Counted from the stretch's first letter, positions 33,429 to 45,500 are shown. The stretch: DNA of 64,000 nt from Heliocidaris tuberculata (GCA_025618425.1 CM046848.1:24555455-24619454); one strand, 5' to 3'. Program-made: numbers and translations. Notes: generated from the letters alone by a model not told the origin.

Positions 33429-34036
33429 GGGCCATTCTCAGTCACGTTTGTGACGAAAATCCTGAAAAATAGTTGATTTAAACCTAATTTGTCAGCATTT
33501 ATCCATAGCAGAAATCTCTCATTTTGAATCTTTGAATAACACTCTTACCCCCAACAGAGAGAGTGTAATTATTTTAGATAAGAGTGCATCATTTTCTTTC
33601 AGAGGTCAAATTAGGTCACGTGTGTGACCTCACACAAAAAGGGGTCTGACTTGTTGGTATTCAAACCTGCTTTTCTCTTATATCCCTCGATCGGAGTGCA
33701 AGTTTCCACTTTTCATTGTTGTCTGATTGGACTGCTCTAAACAGTTTGAAAGCAATTTCCCATAAATGAGTGTATATTCTTTTCTTGTAGAAGTGAAAAT
33801 GGGTCGGTCACGTGTGTGACCACTCAAAAAGGGGCGTTTTTAAATGTCTCTGCATGGAGAAACATTATGGTTGGGAAATTATTTTTTCTTGTCAAAGAAA
33901 GGGAAATCTTTTTTATGTAATAGACTGGTGATATGAAAAAAAAATCAAATAAAATGTAATCTGATTTTCTGGCACTGAGGTCAAATAAGATGGTCACGTG
34001 TGTGACCGTTTCTTTCACTTTATAAAAAAATGGCCC
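33429..34036. mobile_element. 608-bp MITE with TTTA target duplication and four CACGTG-type palindromes
   Basis: Begins GGGCCATTCTCAG and ends AAAAAAATGGCCC, so the termini are inverted over GGGCCATT. It is bordered by TTTA on both sides (33,425-33,428 and 34,037-34,040). The flanks rejoin as ATGTTTAACGAT, the uninterrupted monomer sequence seen near 27,315. Inside, GTCACGTGTGTGAC (or one-base variants) occurs four times, near 33,441, 33,617, 33,801 and 33,993. No transposase. The family is not recognised; a 4-bp TTTA duplication is not typical of Tc1/mariner or hAT. Confidence 0.8.
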
Positions 34037-35125
34037 TTTAACGATGAAGATTATCCCGAACATGTTTAATGAATACGTTTAACATGTAAACAAAAGTGAA
34101 GTGCTAATTTCTCTGTTTACAGATGAGTCACGACTCTTTTTTCAGTGCCCTTATTTGTTTTCTTTGATTCAACACAAAGGTTCCATTGAACAATTATTGA
34201 TAGATATGATAAGTCAGAAAATTTTAACAAATACAGGAAAGCAGGTTTTGCATTTGTTGAAATGATGCAGTTTGGACCGAAATTTATCATGTATTATATA
34301 GGTTCATTAAAAATAGAAGACACAGCTTAAGCCACTGGATAGTATTTTTCCTGTGGTATGTTGTTATAGCCTGTGATAATTTTGTAGTTTGTTTCTGCAT
34401 TGCTGTTTGCCTTTCCTAAAATCAATGATTTAGATCTGTAACAAAAGAGCTCTAGAAAAACCTTTAAGATACCCCCGCTTGGTGAAATTAACGTAAAGAA
34501 ATTTCACCACCCCTAGAAGGAAATATTGTTTACACTGATGGTACCAATTTAATCATGATCAAGGACATAGTGCATGAGGTTTTTCAATGTTGAATCAACA
34601 GCTTCCACTTACATGTGTTAGCAACTGGCCTATTGAGATAATAGTCATACAAATTATATACCTAGGACAAAAAACAAACAAAAAAACCTCGGCGTCTGCT
34701 TTGATACAGAATATTGTAATATCGATGATGTATCTGTAATTCAGTTTGAATAAAATATTGCTGATTACAAATTAGACCAAACATGTTTAATGATTAAGAT
34801 TAACCCACACGTATTTAATTAATATGTTTAACATGTAAAAAATAATGAAGTGTTAAATCTCTGTTTATAGAGGAGTTACCACTCTTTTTTCAGTGTCATT
34901 ATTTGTTGTGTGTTTTTTTTTAATTCAACTCAAAGGTCCATTGAACAATTGATAGATATGATAATACGTCAGAAAATTTAAACATAAGCAGAAAAGAAGG
35001 TTTTGCATTTGTTAAAATGATTAAGTTTGCACAAAATCTGTCATGCATTATATAGGTTCATAAGACAATAGATGACACAGCTTAAGACTTACGATAGTAT
35101 TTTTCATGTGGTATAGGTTGGTATT

Positions 35126-36050
35126 TAGCTCGTGATAATAATAATGATAATTGTGGGTTCTTGTACAGTGCATGTGTCTGTCAGACTTGACACCCCTGAC
35201 GCTTCAGTAGTCTGTTTCTGCATTGCATGTTTGCCTTTCATAAAATCATATAATGTACTGTGCATTCTCCTTATCGTTCGGGACCACCAAAAAAGGAAGT
35301 GGTCAATGATTTAGCTCTGGGTAACAAAAGAACTCTGGAAAAACTTGAAAAATAGCTTCGCTTTGTGAAAAACAGATATAACATCAAAATTAACATAAAG
35401 ATTTTATACTCAACCCTCAGCTGTTATTTATTTTTTTAGTTTATTTTTATTTTTATTTTTTTTACACTTTTGGTACACACTTTCATCATGATCAAGGACA
35501 TGCATGAGGTTTTGCGATGTTGAATCTACAGCTTCGACTTACATGTGTTAGCAACTGGCCTATTGAGATATTAGTCATACAAATTATATACCTAGGATTT
35601 TTTTTTAAATCGGCACCTGATGTGATGCCGAATATTGTAACATCGATAATGTTTCTGTAATTCAATTTGAGTAAAGTATTGCTGGATACAAATAATCAAA
35701 CATGTTTAATGAATAGGTTTAACATGTTAAAAAATGAAGTCTTAAATCTCTGTTTATAGTGGAGTCACCACTTTTTTTTTCAATGTCATTATTTGTTGTG
35801 GGGTTTTTTTTTATTCAACACAATGGTTTCATTCAACAATTGATACATTTTATTCAACACAAAGGTTTCATTCAACAATTGATAGATATGAAAATAAGTC
35901 AGAAAATTTAAACATGTGCAGAAAAGCAGGTTTTGCCTTTGTTAAAATAATTAAGTTTGGACCAAAATTTATCATATAAGTACATAAGAAAACAGAAGAC
36001 ACAGCTTAAGTCGTCTTACGATAGTATTTTTCCTGTGGTTGGTTGGTATG
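35126..36050 (+). repeat. satellite monomer type A, first copy
   Basis: About 925 bp. Distinguished by GGGTTCTTGTACAGTGC-like start, CATGATCAAGGACATGCATG, TTTTTTTTAAATCGGCACC and an internal ~45-bp tandem duplication of ATTCAACAATTGATA near 35,825-35,885. Repeats at 36,950-37,873 and 38,773-39,696. Confidence 0.85.
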
Positions 36051-36949
36051 TAGCTCGTGATAATAGTTACAATAATAGTGGGTTCTTGTGTAGCACACAT
36101 GTCTGTCAGACACTCCTGGCGCTCCAGTAGTTTGTTTCTGCAATGCTGTTTGCCTTTCCTAAAATCAAATAATATAAGGTGCATTCTCCTTATCGTTTGG
36201 TACCAACAACAACAACAAATGGGTACACGGAAGTGGTAAATGATTTAGCTCTGGGTAACAAAATATCTCTGGAAAATCTATAAAAATAGCTTCAATTGGT
36301 GAAAAAAAATGTAACATCAGAATCAACGTAAAGAAATTTAACTCACCTACAGCAATTGTTTTTTTTACACAATTTCATCATGATCAAGGACATAGTGCAT
36401 GAGGTTTTTCACTGTTGATTCACAGCTTGGACTTACATGTGTTAGCAACTGGCCTATTGAGATAATAGTCATACAAATTATATTACTAGGACAAAAAAAA
36501 TAAAATAAAAAAAATCGGCACTTGCTTTGATTCCGAATATTGTAACATCGATGATGTATCTGTAATTCAGTTTGAATCAGATATTGCTGATTACAAATTA
36601 GACCAAACATGTTTAATGATTAAGATTAACCTACACATATTTAATTAATAGGTTTAACATGTAAAAAATAATGAAGTGTTAAATCTCTGTTTAAAGAGGG
36701 TTACCACTCTTTTTTCAGTGTCATTATTTGTTGTGGGTTTTTTTTTATTCAACTCAAAGGTCAATTGAACAATTGATAGATATGATAATAAGTCAGAAAA
36801 TTTAAACATAAGCAGAAAAGAAGGTTTTGCATTTGTTAAAATGATTAAGTTTGCACAAAATCTATAATGCATTATATAGGTTCATAAGACAATAGATGGC
36901 ACAGCTTAAGTCTTACGATAGTATTTTTCCTGTGGTATAGGTTGGTATG
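36051..36949 (+). repeat. satellite monomer type B, first complete copy
   Basis: About 899 bp. Distinguished by ACACTCCTGGCGCTCCAG, AACAACAACAACAAATGGG, and AAAAATCGGCACTTGC. Repeats at 37,874-38,772 and, with more changes, from 39,697. It shares with type A the CTTACATGTGTTAGCAAC, GGCCTATTGAGATA and AACATGTTTAATGA blocks. Confidence 0.85.
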
Positions 36950-39900
36950 TAGCTCGTGATAATGATAATGATAATTGTGGGTTCTTGTATAGTGCACATG
37001 CTGTCAGACTTGACACCCCTGCTGCTTCAGTAGTCTGTTTCTGCACTGCATGTTTGCCTTTCATAAAATCATATAATGTACTGTGCATTCTCCTTATCGT
37101 TTGGGACCACAAAAAAAAAAAGTGGTCAATGATTTAGCTCTGGGTAACAAAAGAACTCTGGAAAAACTTGAAAAATAGCTTCGCTTTGTGAAAAACAGAT
37201 ATAACATCAAAATTAACATAAAGATTTTATACTCAACCCTCAGCTGTTATTTATTTTTTTAGTTTATTTTTATTTTTATTTTTTTTACACTTTTGGTACA
37301 CACTTTCATCATGATCAAGGACATGCATGAGGTTTTGCGATGTTGAATCTACAGCTTCGACTTACATGTGTTAGCAACTGGCCTATTGAGATATTAGTCA
37401 TACAAATTATATACCTAGGATTTTTTTTTAAATCGGCACCTGATGTGATGCCGAATATTGTAACATCGATAATGTTTCTGTAATTCAATTTGAGTAAAGA
37501 ATTGCTGGATACAAATAATCAAACATGTTTAATGAATAGGTTTAACATGTTAAAAAATGAAGTCTTAAATCTCTGTTTATAGTGGAGTCACCACTTTTTT
37601 TTTCAATGTCATTATTTGTTGTGGGGGTTTTTTTTATTCAACACAATGGTTTCATTCAACAATTGATACATTTTATTCAACACAAAGGTTTCATTCAACA
37701 ATTGATAGATATGAAAATAAGTCAGAAAATTTAAACATGTGCAGAAAAGCAGGTTTTGCCTTTGTTAAAATAATTAAGTTTGGACCAAAATTTATCATAT
37801 AAGTACATAAGAAAACAGAAGACACAGCTTAAGTCGTCTTACGATAGTATTTTTCCTGTGGTTGGTTGGTATGTAGCTCGTGATAATAATTACAATAATA
37901 GTGGGTTCTTGTGTAGCACACATGTCTGTCAGACACTCCTGGCGCTCCAGTAGTTTGTTTCTGCAATGCTGTTTGCCTTTCCTAAAATCAAATAATATAA
38001 GGTGCATTCTCCTTATCGTTTGGTACCAACAACAACAACAAATGGGTACACGGAAGTGGTAAATGATTTAGCTCTGGGTAACAAAATATCTCTGGAAAAT
38101 CTATAAAAATAGCTTCAATTGGTGAAAAAAAATGTAACATCAGAATCAACGTAAAGAAATTTAACTCACCTACAGCAATTGTTTTTTTTACACAATTTCA
38201 TCATGATCAAGGACATAGTGCATGAGGTTTTTCACTGTTGATTCACAGCTTGGACTTACATGTGTTAGCAACTGGCCTATTGAGATAATAGTCATACAAA
38301 TTATATTACTAGGACAAAAAAAATAAAATAAAAAAAATCGGCACTTGCTTTGATTCCGAATATTGTAACATCGATGATGTATCTGTAATTCAGTTTGAAT
38401 CAGATATTGCTGATTACAAATTAGACCAAACATGTTTAATGATTAAGATTAACCTACACATATTTAATTAATAGGTTTAACATGTAAAAAATAATGAAGT
38501 GTTAAATCTCTGTTTAAAGAGGGTTACCACTCTTTTTTCAGTGTCATTATTTGTTGTGGGTTTTTTTTTATTCAACTCAAAGGTCAATTGAACAATTGAT
38601 AGATATGATAATAAGTCAGAAAATTTAAACATAAGCAGAAAAGAAGGTTTTGCATTTGTTAAAATGATTAAGTTTGCACAAAATCTGTCATGCATTATAT
38701 AGGTTCATAAGACAATAGATGGCACAGCTTAAGTCTTACGATAGTATTTTTCCTGTGGTATAGGTTGGTATGTAGCTCGTGATAATGATAATGATAATTG
38801 TGGGTTCTTGTATAGTGCACATGCTGTCAGACTTGACACCCCTGCTGCTTCAGTAGTCTGTTTCTGCACTGCATGTTTGCCTTTCATAAAATCATATAAT
38901 GTACTGTGCATTCTCCTTATCGTTTGGGACCACAAAAAAAAAAAGTGGTCAATGATTTAGCTCTGGGTAACAAAAGAACTCTGGAAAAACTTGAAAAATA
39001 GCTTCGCTTTGTGAAAAACAGATATAACATCAAAATTAACATAAAGATTTTATACTCAACCCACAGCTGTTATTTATTTTTTTAGTTTATTTTTATTTTT
39101 ATTTTTTTTACACTTTTGGTACACACTTTCATCATGATCAAGGACATGCATGAGGTTTTGCGATGTTGAATCTACAGCTTCGACTTACATGTGTTAGCAA
39201 CTGGCCTATTGAGATATTAGTCATACAAATTATATACCTAGGATTTTTTTTTAAATCGGCACCTGATGTGATGCCTAATATTGTAACATCGATAATGTTT
39301 CTGTAATTCAATTTGAGTAAAGTATTGCTGGATACAAATAATCAAACATGTTTAATGAATAGGTTTAACATGTTAAAAAATGAAGTCTTAAATCTCTGTT
39401 TATAGTGGAGTCACCACTTTTTTTTTCAATGTCATTATTGTGGTTTTTTTTTTTTAAATTCAACACAAAGGTTTCATTCAACAATTGATACATTTCATTC
39501 AACACAAAGGTTTCATTCAACAATTGATAGATATGAAAATAAGTCAGAAAATTTAAACATGTGCAGAAAAGCAGGTTTTGCCTTTGTTAAAATAATTAAG
39601 TTTGGACCAAAAATTTATCATATAAGTTCATAAGAAAACAGAAGACACAGCTTAAGTCGTCTTACGATAGTATTTTTCCTGTGGTTGGTTGGTATGTAGC
39701 TCGTGATAATAGTTACAATAATAGTGGGTTCTTGTGTAGCACACATGTCTGTCAGACACTCCTGGCGCTCCAGTAGTTTGTTTCTGCAATGCTGTTTGCC
39801 TTTCCTAAAATCAAATAATATAAGGTGCATTCTCCTTATCGTTTGGTACCAACAACAACAACAACAAAAGGGTACACGGAAGTGGTAAATGATTTAGCTC

Positions 39901-40894
39901 TGGGTAACAAAATATCTCTGGAAAATCTATAAAAATAGCTCCAATTGGTGAAAAAAAAATGTAACATCAAAATCAACGTAAAGAAATTTAACTCATCATG
40001 ATCAAGGACATAGTGCATGAGGTTTTTCAATGTTGATCCACAGCTTCCACTTACATGTGTTAGCAACTGGCCTATTGAGATAATAGTCATACAAATTATA
40101 TTACTAGGACAAAAAAAAAAAAAAAAAAAAAAAAATCGGCACTTGCTTTGACTCCGAATATTGTAACATCGATGATGTATCTGTAATTCAGTTTGAATAA
40201 AATATTGCTGATTACAAATTAGACCAAACATGTTTAATGATTAAGATTAACCCACACATATTTAATTAATAGGTTTAACATGTAAAAAATAATGAAGTGT
40301 TAATTCTTTGTTTATAGATGAGTCGCCACTCTTTTTTCAATGTCATTATTTGTTTTCTTTGATTCAAAACAAAGGTTCCATTCATCCAATGAAGTGTTAA
40401 ATCTCTGTTTATAGAGGGTCACCACTCTTTTTTCAGTGTCATTGTTTGTTTTTATTCAACACAAAGGTTCCATTCAACGATTGATAGATATGAAAATAAG
40501 TCAGAAAATTTAAACATATGCACAAAAGCAGTTTCTGCATTTGTTAAAATGATGAAGTTTGGACCAAAATTTATCATGTATGATACAGGTTCATAAAAAG
40601 ATAGAAGACATGGCTTAATTAAGTCTCGAGATAGTATTTTTCCTGTGGTATATTGTTATGTAGATCGTGATAATTTTGTTTCTGCAATACGGTTTGCCTT
40701 TCCAAAAATCAATGATTTAGCTCTGTGTAACAAAAGAGCTCTGGAAAATATTTTAAATAGCTCTGCTTGGTGAAAAAAGATGTAACATCAAAATTAACAT
40801 AAAGAAATTGTAACATCGATAATGTTTCTGTAATTCAGTTTGAGTAAAATATTGCTGGATACAAATAATCAAACATGTTTAATGAATAGCTTGT

Positions 40895-41150
40895 ATACTT
40901 GTAAAACATTTGACACTGAATGCTGAAAAACAAGGGGGGGGGGGGGGGAATTGGTCCCCCCAAAAAAGAAGAAGTGAAAATTCAACCTACATGCTATATC
41001 GCAATATAGCTGTGGATGTATTTCTGAACATTTGATAGTTAAGACCTTTTGTAGGATTTAAACTAATTGATAAAAGGTTAACGACTTCTTTTTAAAGTTA
41101 GAGGTAGTGTCCCAGTTCTCTCTCGTCCCAGTTCACCCCGCTCTTCCCTA
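40895..41150. mobile_element. second GTGAACTGGG-type insertion
   Basis: Non-satellite sequence with a G run (40,934-40,948) and, at its right end, GTGTCCCAGTTC... GTCCCAGTTCACCCCGC, the inverse of the end of the 31.67-kb insertion. Left end not resolved. Confidence 0.45.
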
Positions 41151-41291
41151 TGTGCACGAGGCTTTTCGATGTTGACTCTACATGCTTTTTCTTACATGTG
41201 TTCAGCAACAATTGAGATATTAATCATAAAAATCATATACCTATGGAAAAAATTGGCACCTGTTGTAATGCCGAATATTTTAATATCGATA

Positions 41292-42245
41292 CAGTGCGTA
41301 TCAAAATAAACGCAACATTTTTTTATATTATTTATTTATTTTTTTATTTTTTTATTTTTTTTTATTTTGGTGGAGATTATGTTAGTTTACACCAACATTA
41401 CTAGTAGCACCTTGAAGCAACATATCTACTCTTTCCAATAACATGTCATTTATTCACATACGGTCATGGATTGTTCTGAATAATCTTTTTGTTGTGGGTT
41501 TTTTTTTTTTTTTACAATGGGACAAAGTGGGCATTTGAACAAATTTTAGATACTGCAAAACTCACTTAATCAGGGCATATTATGCTATTGGAAGAAATTA
41601 ACTTAACAAAAACAGATTAATTAAGTTAATGATGACAACCGGCATGTAGCATGGTACTTCCTCAAATTTCGCAATATCGTGCTTCTGTCTGGAGGATCAC
41701 GTATAAGGATATCTGGCTTGGAATGATTCTTGCACTATCCTTAAATTTGGGATGCGAGAGTACTCTGTCACCGCAAATACTCTCTGGTCTGTAGTCACCT
41801 GAACCATCTTGGACACTGATGGTAACTTTATGAGCAACATGCTTTTTTGTAGGCTTTTGTAGGCCTAAAACCCATGCAAAATAAATTATTGTAACCAAAC
41901 ATTTAATCCAGAAATTATGTCATGATTCACCTGACTGCAGGAGAACAAAGTTGGGCTATTCATTTGAAACATTTCATAGGACAAAGGGAGAATGGAATAG
42001 GACTTAAACAGACATGACTAACAAAAACTTGGTACCAAGCTGAATATGACCCATTGTGTAAAGTAAAAGCATTCATTATTCACAATCCATGACCATATAT
42101 ATTATGTGGATAACTGAAGTATCGTTGGGAAAAGGAGATCTGCGGCTTTAAGGTGCACATATAGTCATGTTGGTGTAAACTATTACACAGTGTCCACATA
42201 CTCCATGGAAATAATTTTTTGGTGCATTTATTTTGATACGCACTG
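41292..42245. mobile_element. 954-bp Tc1/mariner-like non-autonomous element, long TIRs
   Basis: Starts CAGTGCGTATCAAAATAAAC and ends TTTATTTTGATACGCACTG, flanked by TA (41,290-41,291 and 42,246-42,247). The inverted termini extend imperfectly for about 200 bp: GTTAGTTTACACCAACAT against ATGTTGGTGTAAACTA, GCACCTTGAAGC against the inverse of GCTTTAAGGTGC, and GGTCATGGATTGT against ACAATCCATGACC. It splits a satellite monomer: AATATCGATA on the left, TAATTTGAATAAAATATTGC on the right. A 78-codon minus-strand frame inside is not recognised as transposase. Confidence 0.85.
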
Positions 42246-42369
42246 TATAATTTGAATAAAATATTGCTGATTAAAAATGGGAATAAACATGTTTAATGAA
42301 TAAGTTTAACATCTTCATTTTAAAATGAAGTGTTAAATCTGTATTTATAGAAGGAAACCACTTAGAAAG

Positions 42370-44030
42370 GTGTCCTATAATTATTATTTATTATTATATT
42401 GTTATAAAATACCCAAAAAAAATCAAGTTTCTAATTTACTGAAAGCAATTCGTTGATAAATACAAGACACTAATTTTATACAGGTATCGGTATGAAGATC
42501 CATACTATAAAGGAACCACGCACTCTTTGCCATGCACAATGTTTTGTCTTATGAAACACTCCTAAGTGTACAATAATTTTTTTTAAATTAATTCATCTTT
42601 ATTATAAAAAACAGATAAAGGTTTTACAGATAAAAGTATACGTTCCTCAGGCAGGGTAACATAGCTAGAGTACAATACATAAAAATAGAAAAAGCAAAAC
42701 AAAAACAAATATAGATGTTGATTCAGTGTACATACAATACGTTTCAAATATGTCAAATGAACAATTACTTAAGCATGGCCCAGAGTTCTATACCGTTAAG
42801 AGATAAGTATGGACGTAGTTGCTGTTGTTGAAAATTATATGATACATATAACTACAAATAAAGGTAAGCCATAAATTATTTTGGGCACTGTGTCGACATC
42901 GAGTTTACAACAAAATGTCATTACGGTAGAGTGACCCCCCCCCCCCCCCCCGAACCCGTATATTGTTTATGTAGTGCTATAGCAAATTGTTGATACTCTG
43001 GTTACTTTGGTAAATATGGCATAAATGATCATTTAAACCCAAAGAAAAAATATATATAAAGTGCACAATAAAAGTTTATTCTTAGCATGAAATTGACCTG
43101 TTATTCATTCATTCCGTGAATCATCTCCCTACTTCTGAAAATTTGATGTGACTAAGAACAGAAAAATTATTCCGATCATATTTTTTTTAAACAAAAAAAC
43201 TTAGATGTTGCACTAATTTGTATCGTTTCGTATATTACACTATGTTTCTCTAGATTCATTTAACAAAGCATTCATTCTGCATTCTCCTCTGTTGCCTGAT
43301 GAAGAAAGGTTATGTTAAAATATATAACAGCTGTGTTGTATTTCTGTTTTGTTCAAAATGAGAATGTACTTTCACATCCCCCTTCTTTTTCTTTTTTTTT
43401 TTTCTTTTTAAAAAGTTATTTATAGTTAGCATGTTTTTTTTTGTTTGTTTGTTTGCTTTTATGGACCGTAACTATTTTTATTTTTCCAACAGGGGTCTAT
43501 GACATACAAGTCATGCTTTCCTAATAGACTCATTTACTTATGTTTTCATCTAACTACAATGCTTACATTATACCAATAACTGCCTTTTTAGTGTAAATCA
43601 TAACCAAGTCCATTAAATTATGATCTGTGATTTATCTATGTTTCAGATTATATAATTGTTTTGTTCCTCCTTGTAATTTTCATATGTACTGTTCAAAAAA
43701 GGAAAGTCAATAAAATTCGAAACTTTGAAATTTTGAAGTTCAAGAAAAAACAACTCTAGAGCAAAATTTATCAGTGTTATAATCATTTTTTTTAATCATC
43801 GTTTACCAAGGTTGTTGGTGAATCTCATAGACTTTATCCGGACAATTTACCCATCCCGGTCTTCAACCAGAAGCAGGAGGCAATGCATTATAGAAAGATA
43901 ATGGTCTAAAGAGCTATGGATATCATCTGTTTTTCATAGCCTTTCTACTATTTTTCTTTCTCATGCAAAGATCAACGATATAACTTTTTTGACTTCTTAT
44001 GCTATCCGAGAGAAATAGTAGTCATATAGT
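42370..44030. other. no gene; homopolymer runs
   Basis: AT-rich sequence with a C run at 42,936-42,951 and GTTTGTTTGTTTG near 43,442. 42,575-42,760 resembles an inverted retroposon tail (AATTCATCTTTATTATAAAA) but is too weak to call. Confidence 0.4.
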
Positions 44031-44112
44031 AATAATAATCATTTGTAGGGTGTTTTAAGCGCTTTGAAATCCTTTGAGATTGATATGTGTGCACTATATA
44101 ATGTATTTAATA
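44030..44112 (+). mobile_element. LINE 3' tail fragment
   Basis: AATAATAATCATTTGTAGGG, TTTTAAGCGCTTTGAAATCC, and GTGTGCACTATATAATGTAT form the conserved L2/CR1-like 3' end. No coding part remains. Confidence 0.55.
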
Positions 44113-44139
44113 TCATTAATGCTATAGTATTGATATATA

Positions 44140-44618
44140 CTCTCTAAAAATGCTGGCTAACATTTTACCCAATGTTGGGTAAAAAGGGAAATGCATGTTT
44201 GTTGGGTAATATTTGACCCAACATTGGGTCAAATTTACCCTATATTAGGTCAGATTTTACCCAACAGTCATGGGCGCAAATCCAGGGGGACAGGGGGACA
44301 TGCCCCCCACCTTTTGAAAGATAGGCGAATGTCCCCCCCCCCCACACCTTTTTGAATAACCTTTTTTTTGTGGGTGTGTGTGTGTGTGTGTGTGCTTGTC
44401 AGAGAATTTTGGAGGTGAATGTCCCCCCTCCCCCCCCCCACCTTTTTGAAAACCTTTTTTTTTTTTTTTTTTTTTTTTTTGCTTGCCAGAGAATTTTGGA
44501 GGCGAATTCCCCCCCCCCCCCCCATTTCAAAAATGGATTTGCACCACTGCCAACAGTCATGTTTCCTGTTTACCCAATATTGGGTAAACTTTTACCTAAC
44601 CTAACTTGTTTTAGAGTG
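44140..44618. mobile_element. TA-flanked MITE with TTACCCAA palindromes
   Basis: Ends CTCTCTAAAAATG and TTGTTTTAGAGTG, flanked by TA (44,138-44,139 and 44,619-44,620). The inverted sub-terminal blocks are ATTTTACCCAATGTTGGGTA and TTACCCAATATTGGGTAAAC, with CAACATTGGGTCAAATTTAC inside. Without a nested insertion it would be about 190 bp. The termini are of the CACTCTAAAA type; a superfamily with TA duplication (Tc1/mariner-like) is inferred. Confidence 0.7.
44273..44549. mobile_element. poly-C/poly-T element nested in the MITE, 12-bp direct repeats
   Basis: Lies between exact 12-bp direct repeats CCAACAGTCATG (44,261-44,272 and 44,550-44,561). It starts GGCGCAAATCCAGGGGG and ends ATGGATTTGCACCACTG, inverted ends of the same family as 1-206 and 381-643. 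The interior has C runs, a TG repeat and a 24-base T run, and two copies of the CAGAGAATTTTGGAGG module. The family resembles hAT termini, yet the duplication is 12 rather than 8 bp. Confidence 0.75.
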
Positions 44619-44619
44619 T

Positions 44620-45500
44620 AATTATAACGATAATGATGACAATGAGGAGGATGAACGTGATTATAGTAATAACGATTATTATAATAACAATGATAATACA
44701 AATAATTAATAATAATCATTATTGTAGGATATAAAGAATTTCCGAAATGCGAGGTTTCTTGTGTTTTGATTCACAGATGACTTTCATGACTTTGACTATC
44801 ACGTGTCTAGTAACCGCTTTAAGATTGCTGCTCTATTTGAAAAGGCTATGACGAATTGTATATATATATATATCAGGTTCCTTTGAGTCCAAAGTTGAGT
44901 TTCTTAGAATATAGGGAGTTTTATTTTCTTGGAATTTCGAGGTCAGATATGACGCTCCATGGGTTTTTATCAATACCATCCTCAAAATAACCGTCAGTTT
45001 GAATTTGATAATAGTGCCTCTGGTGGTGTTGCATACGATTAGTGCTTCTATTTCTTGAGTCACATGACACAATTGTTTTTTTAATGTGTAACTAAGATTT
45101 TTGAAACATTATTACAGACCGCGCGGTGTTATAGATTTACTAGGCAATGTACTATTCTCATCGTCATTATTTTTGTTATTATAACAAAAATAATGAATTA
45201 CATGTCTATAATCATCAAACTGAATTATGTTAATACTTTCATCCAATAGGCAATTCAGTGATTGATATTTAGCCACAACGAGTTCTAATCATAAAAAATA
45301 AATAAAAGAGTTAGTGCTACAGTGAGTTGCCAGTCAGTAGGCCTGAATTAATCTCAGAAACGATAGGCCTGAATAATATTAATCTCAGAAATAATAAATT
45401 GTATGGGATGTGGGATCTAAAATTGAAGTAAGAAAATCAAATTGCAATTTAACTGCCAATAATTGAGGTCTTGAATCATAGGAAATCTGAGCAGTAAGTT
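44620..45500. other. no recognised feature
   Basis: AT-rich. Holds a loose AAT/ATG repeat (44,620-44,725), a TA tract (44,859-44,872) and a TTATTTTTGTTATTATAACAAAAATAA-like palindrome centred near 45,180. Confidence 0.4.

Larger units (their letters stand above)
31240..34500 (+). repeat. diverged satellite monomers, middle block
   Basis: Anchors TAGCTCGTGATA (31,285; 32,900; degenerate at 34,368) and CATCGATGATGTATCTG-type (32,510; 33,357) show individual monomers clearly more diverged from one another than those in the core array. Interrupted by two insertions (31.66-32.46 and 33.43-34.04 kb). Confidence 0.75.
34500..40330 (+). repeat. 1,823-bp higher-order satellite array (dimeric)
   Basis: About 3.2 consecutive copies of a 1,823-bp unit. 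The anchor TAGCTCGTGATA falls at 35,126; 36,051; 36,950; 37,874; 38,773; 39,697: spacing alternates about 924 and 899 bp, and every second anchor is exactly 1,823 bp apart (36,051 to 37,874 to 39,697; 36,950 to 38,773). Thus two related monomer types alternate. Copies of the same type are almost identical by eye (single-base differences over hundreds of bases), whereas the two types differ widely. Short open frames recur with the period and are not genes. Confidence 0.93.
40330..42370 (+). repeat. diverged satellite monomers, right edge
   Basis: Beyond the uniform array the anchors continue (degenerate TAGATCGTGATA at 40,661; ATCGATAATGTTTCTGTAA at 40,812), but the monomers are rearranged. 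40,290-40,460 holds a ~90-bp internal tandem duplication (AATGAAGTGTTAA...TTCCATTCAT/C). Two insertions break this edge (about 40,895-41,150 and 41,292-42,245). Confidence 0.7.

Noticed and set aside
35972..40231. Repeated 60-81-codon frames at 1,823-bp intervals, almost identical between copies
   Set aside because: Identity follows from recent array homogenisation; the frames are not conserved between monomer types or in older monomers, and have no domain or start context.
34500..40330. CRISPR array or bacterial repeat system
   Set aside because: Repeat units are ~0.9-1.8 kb without short direct repeats and unique spacers, and the window is eukaryotic in character.
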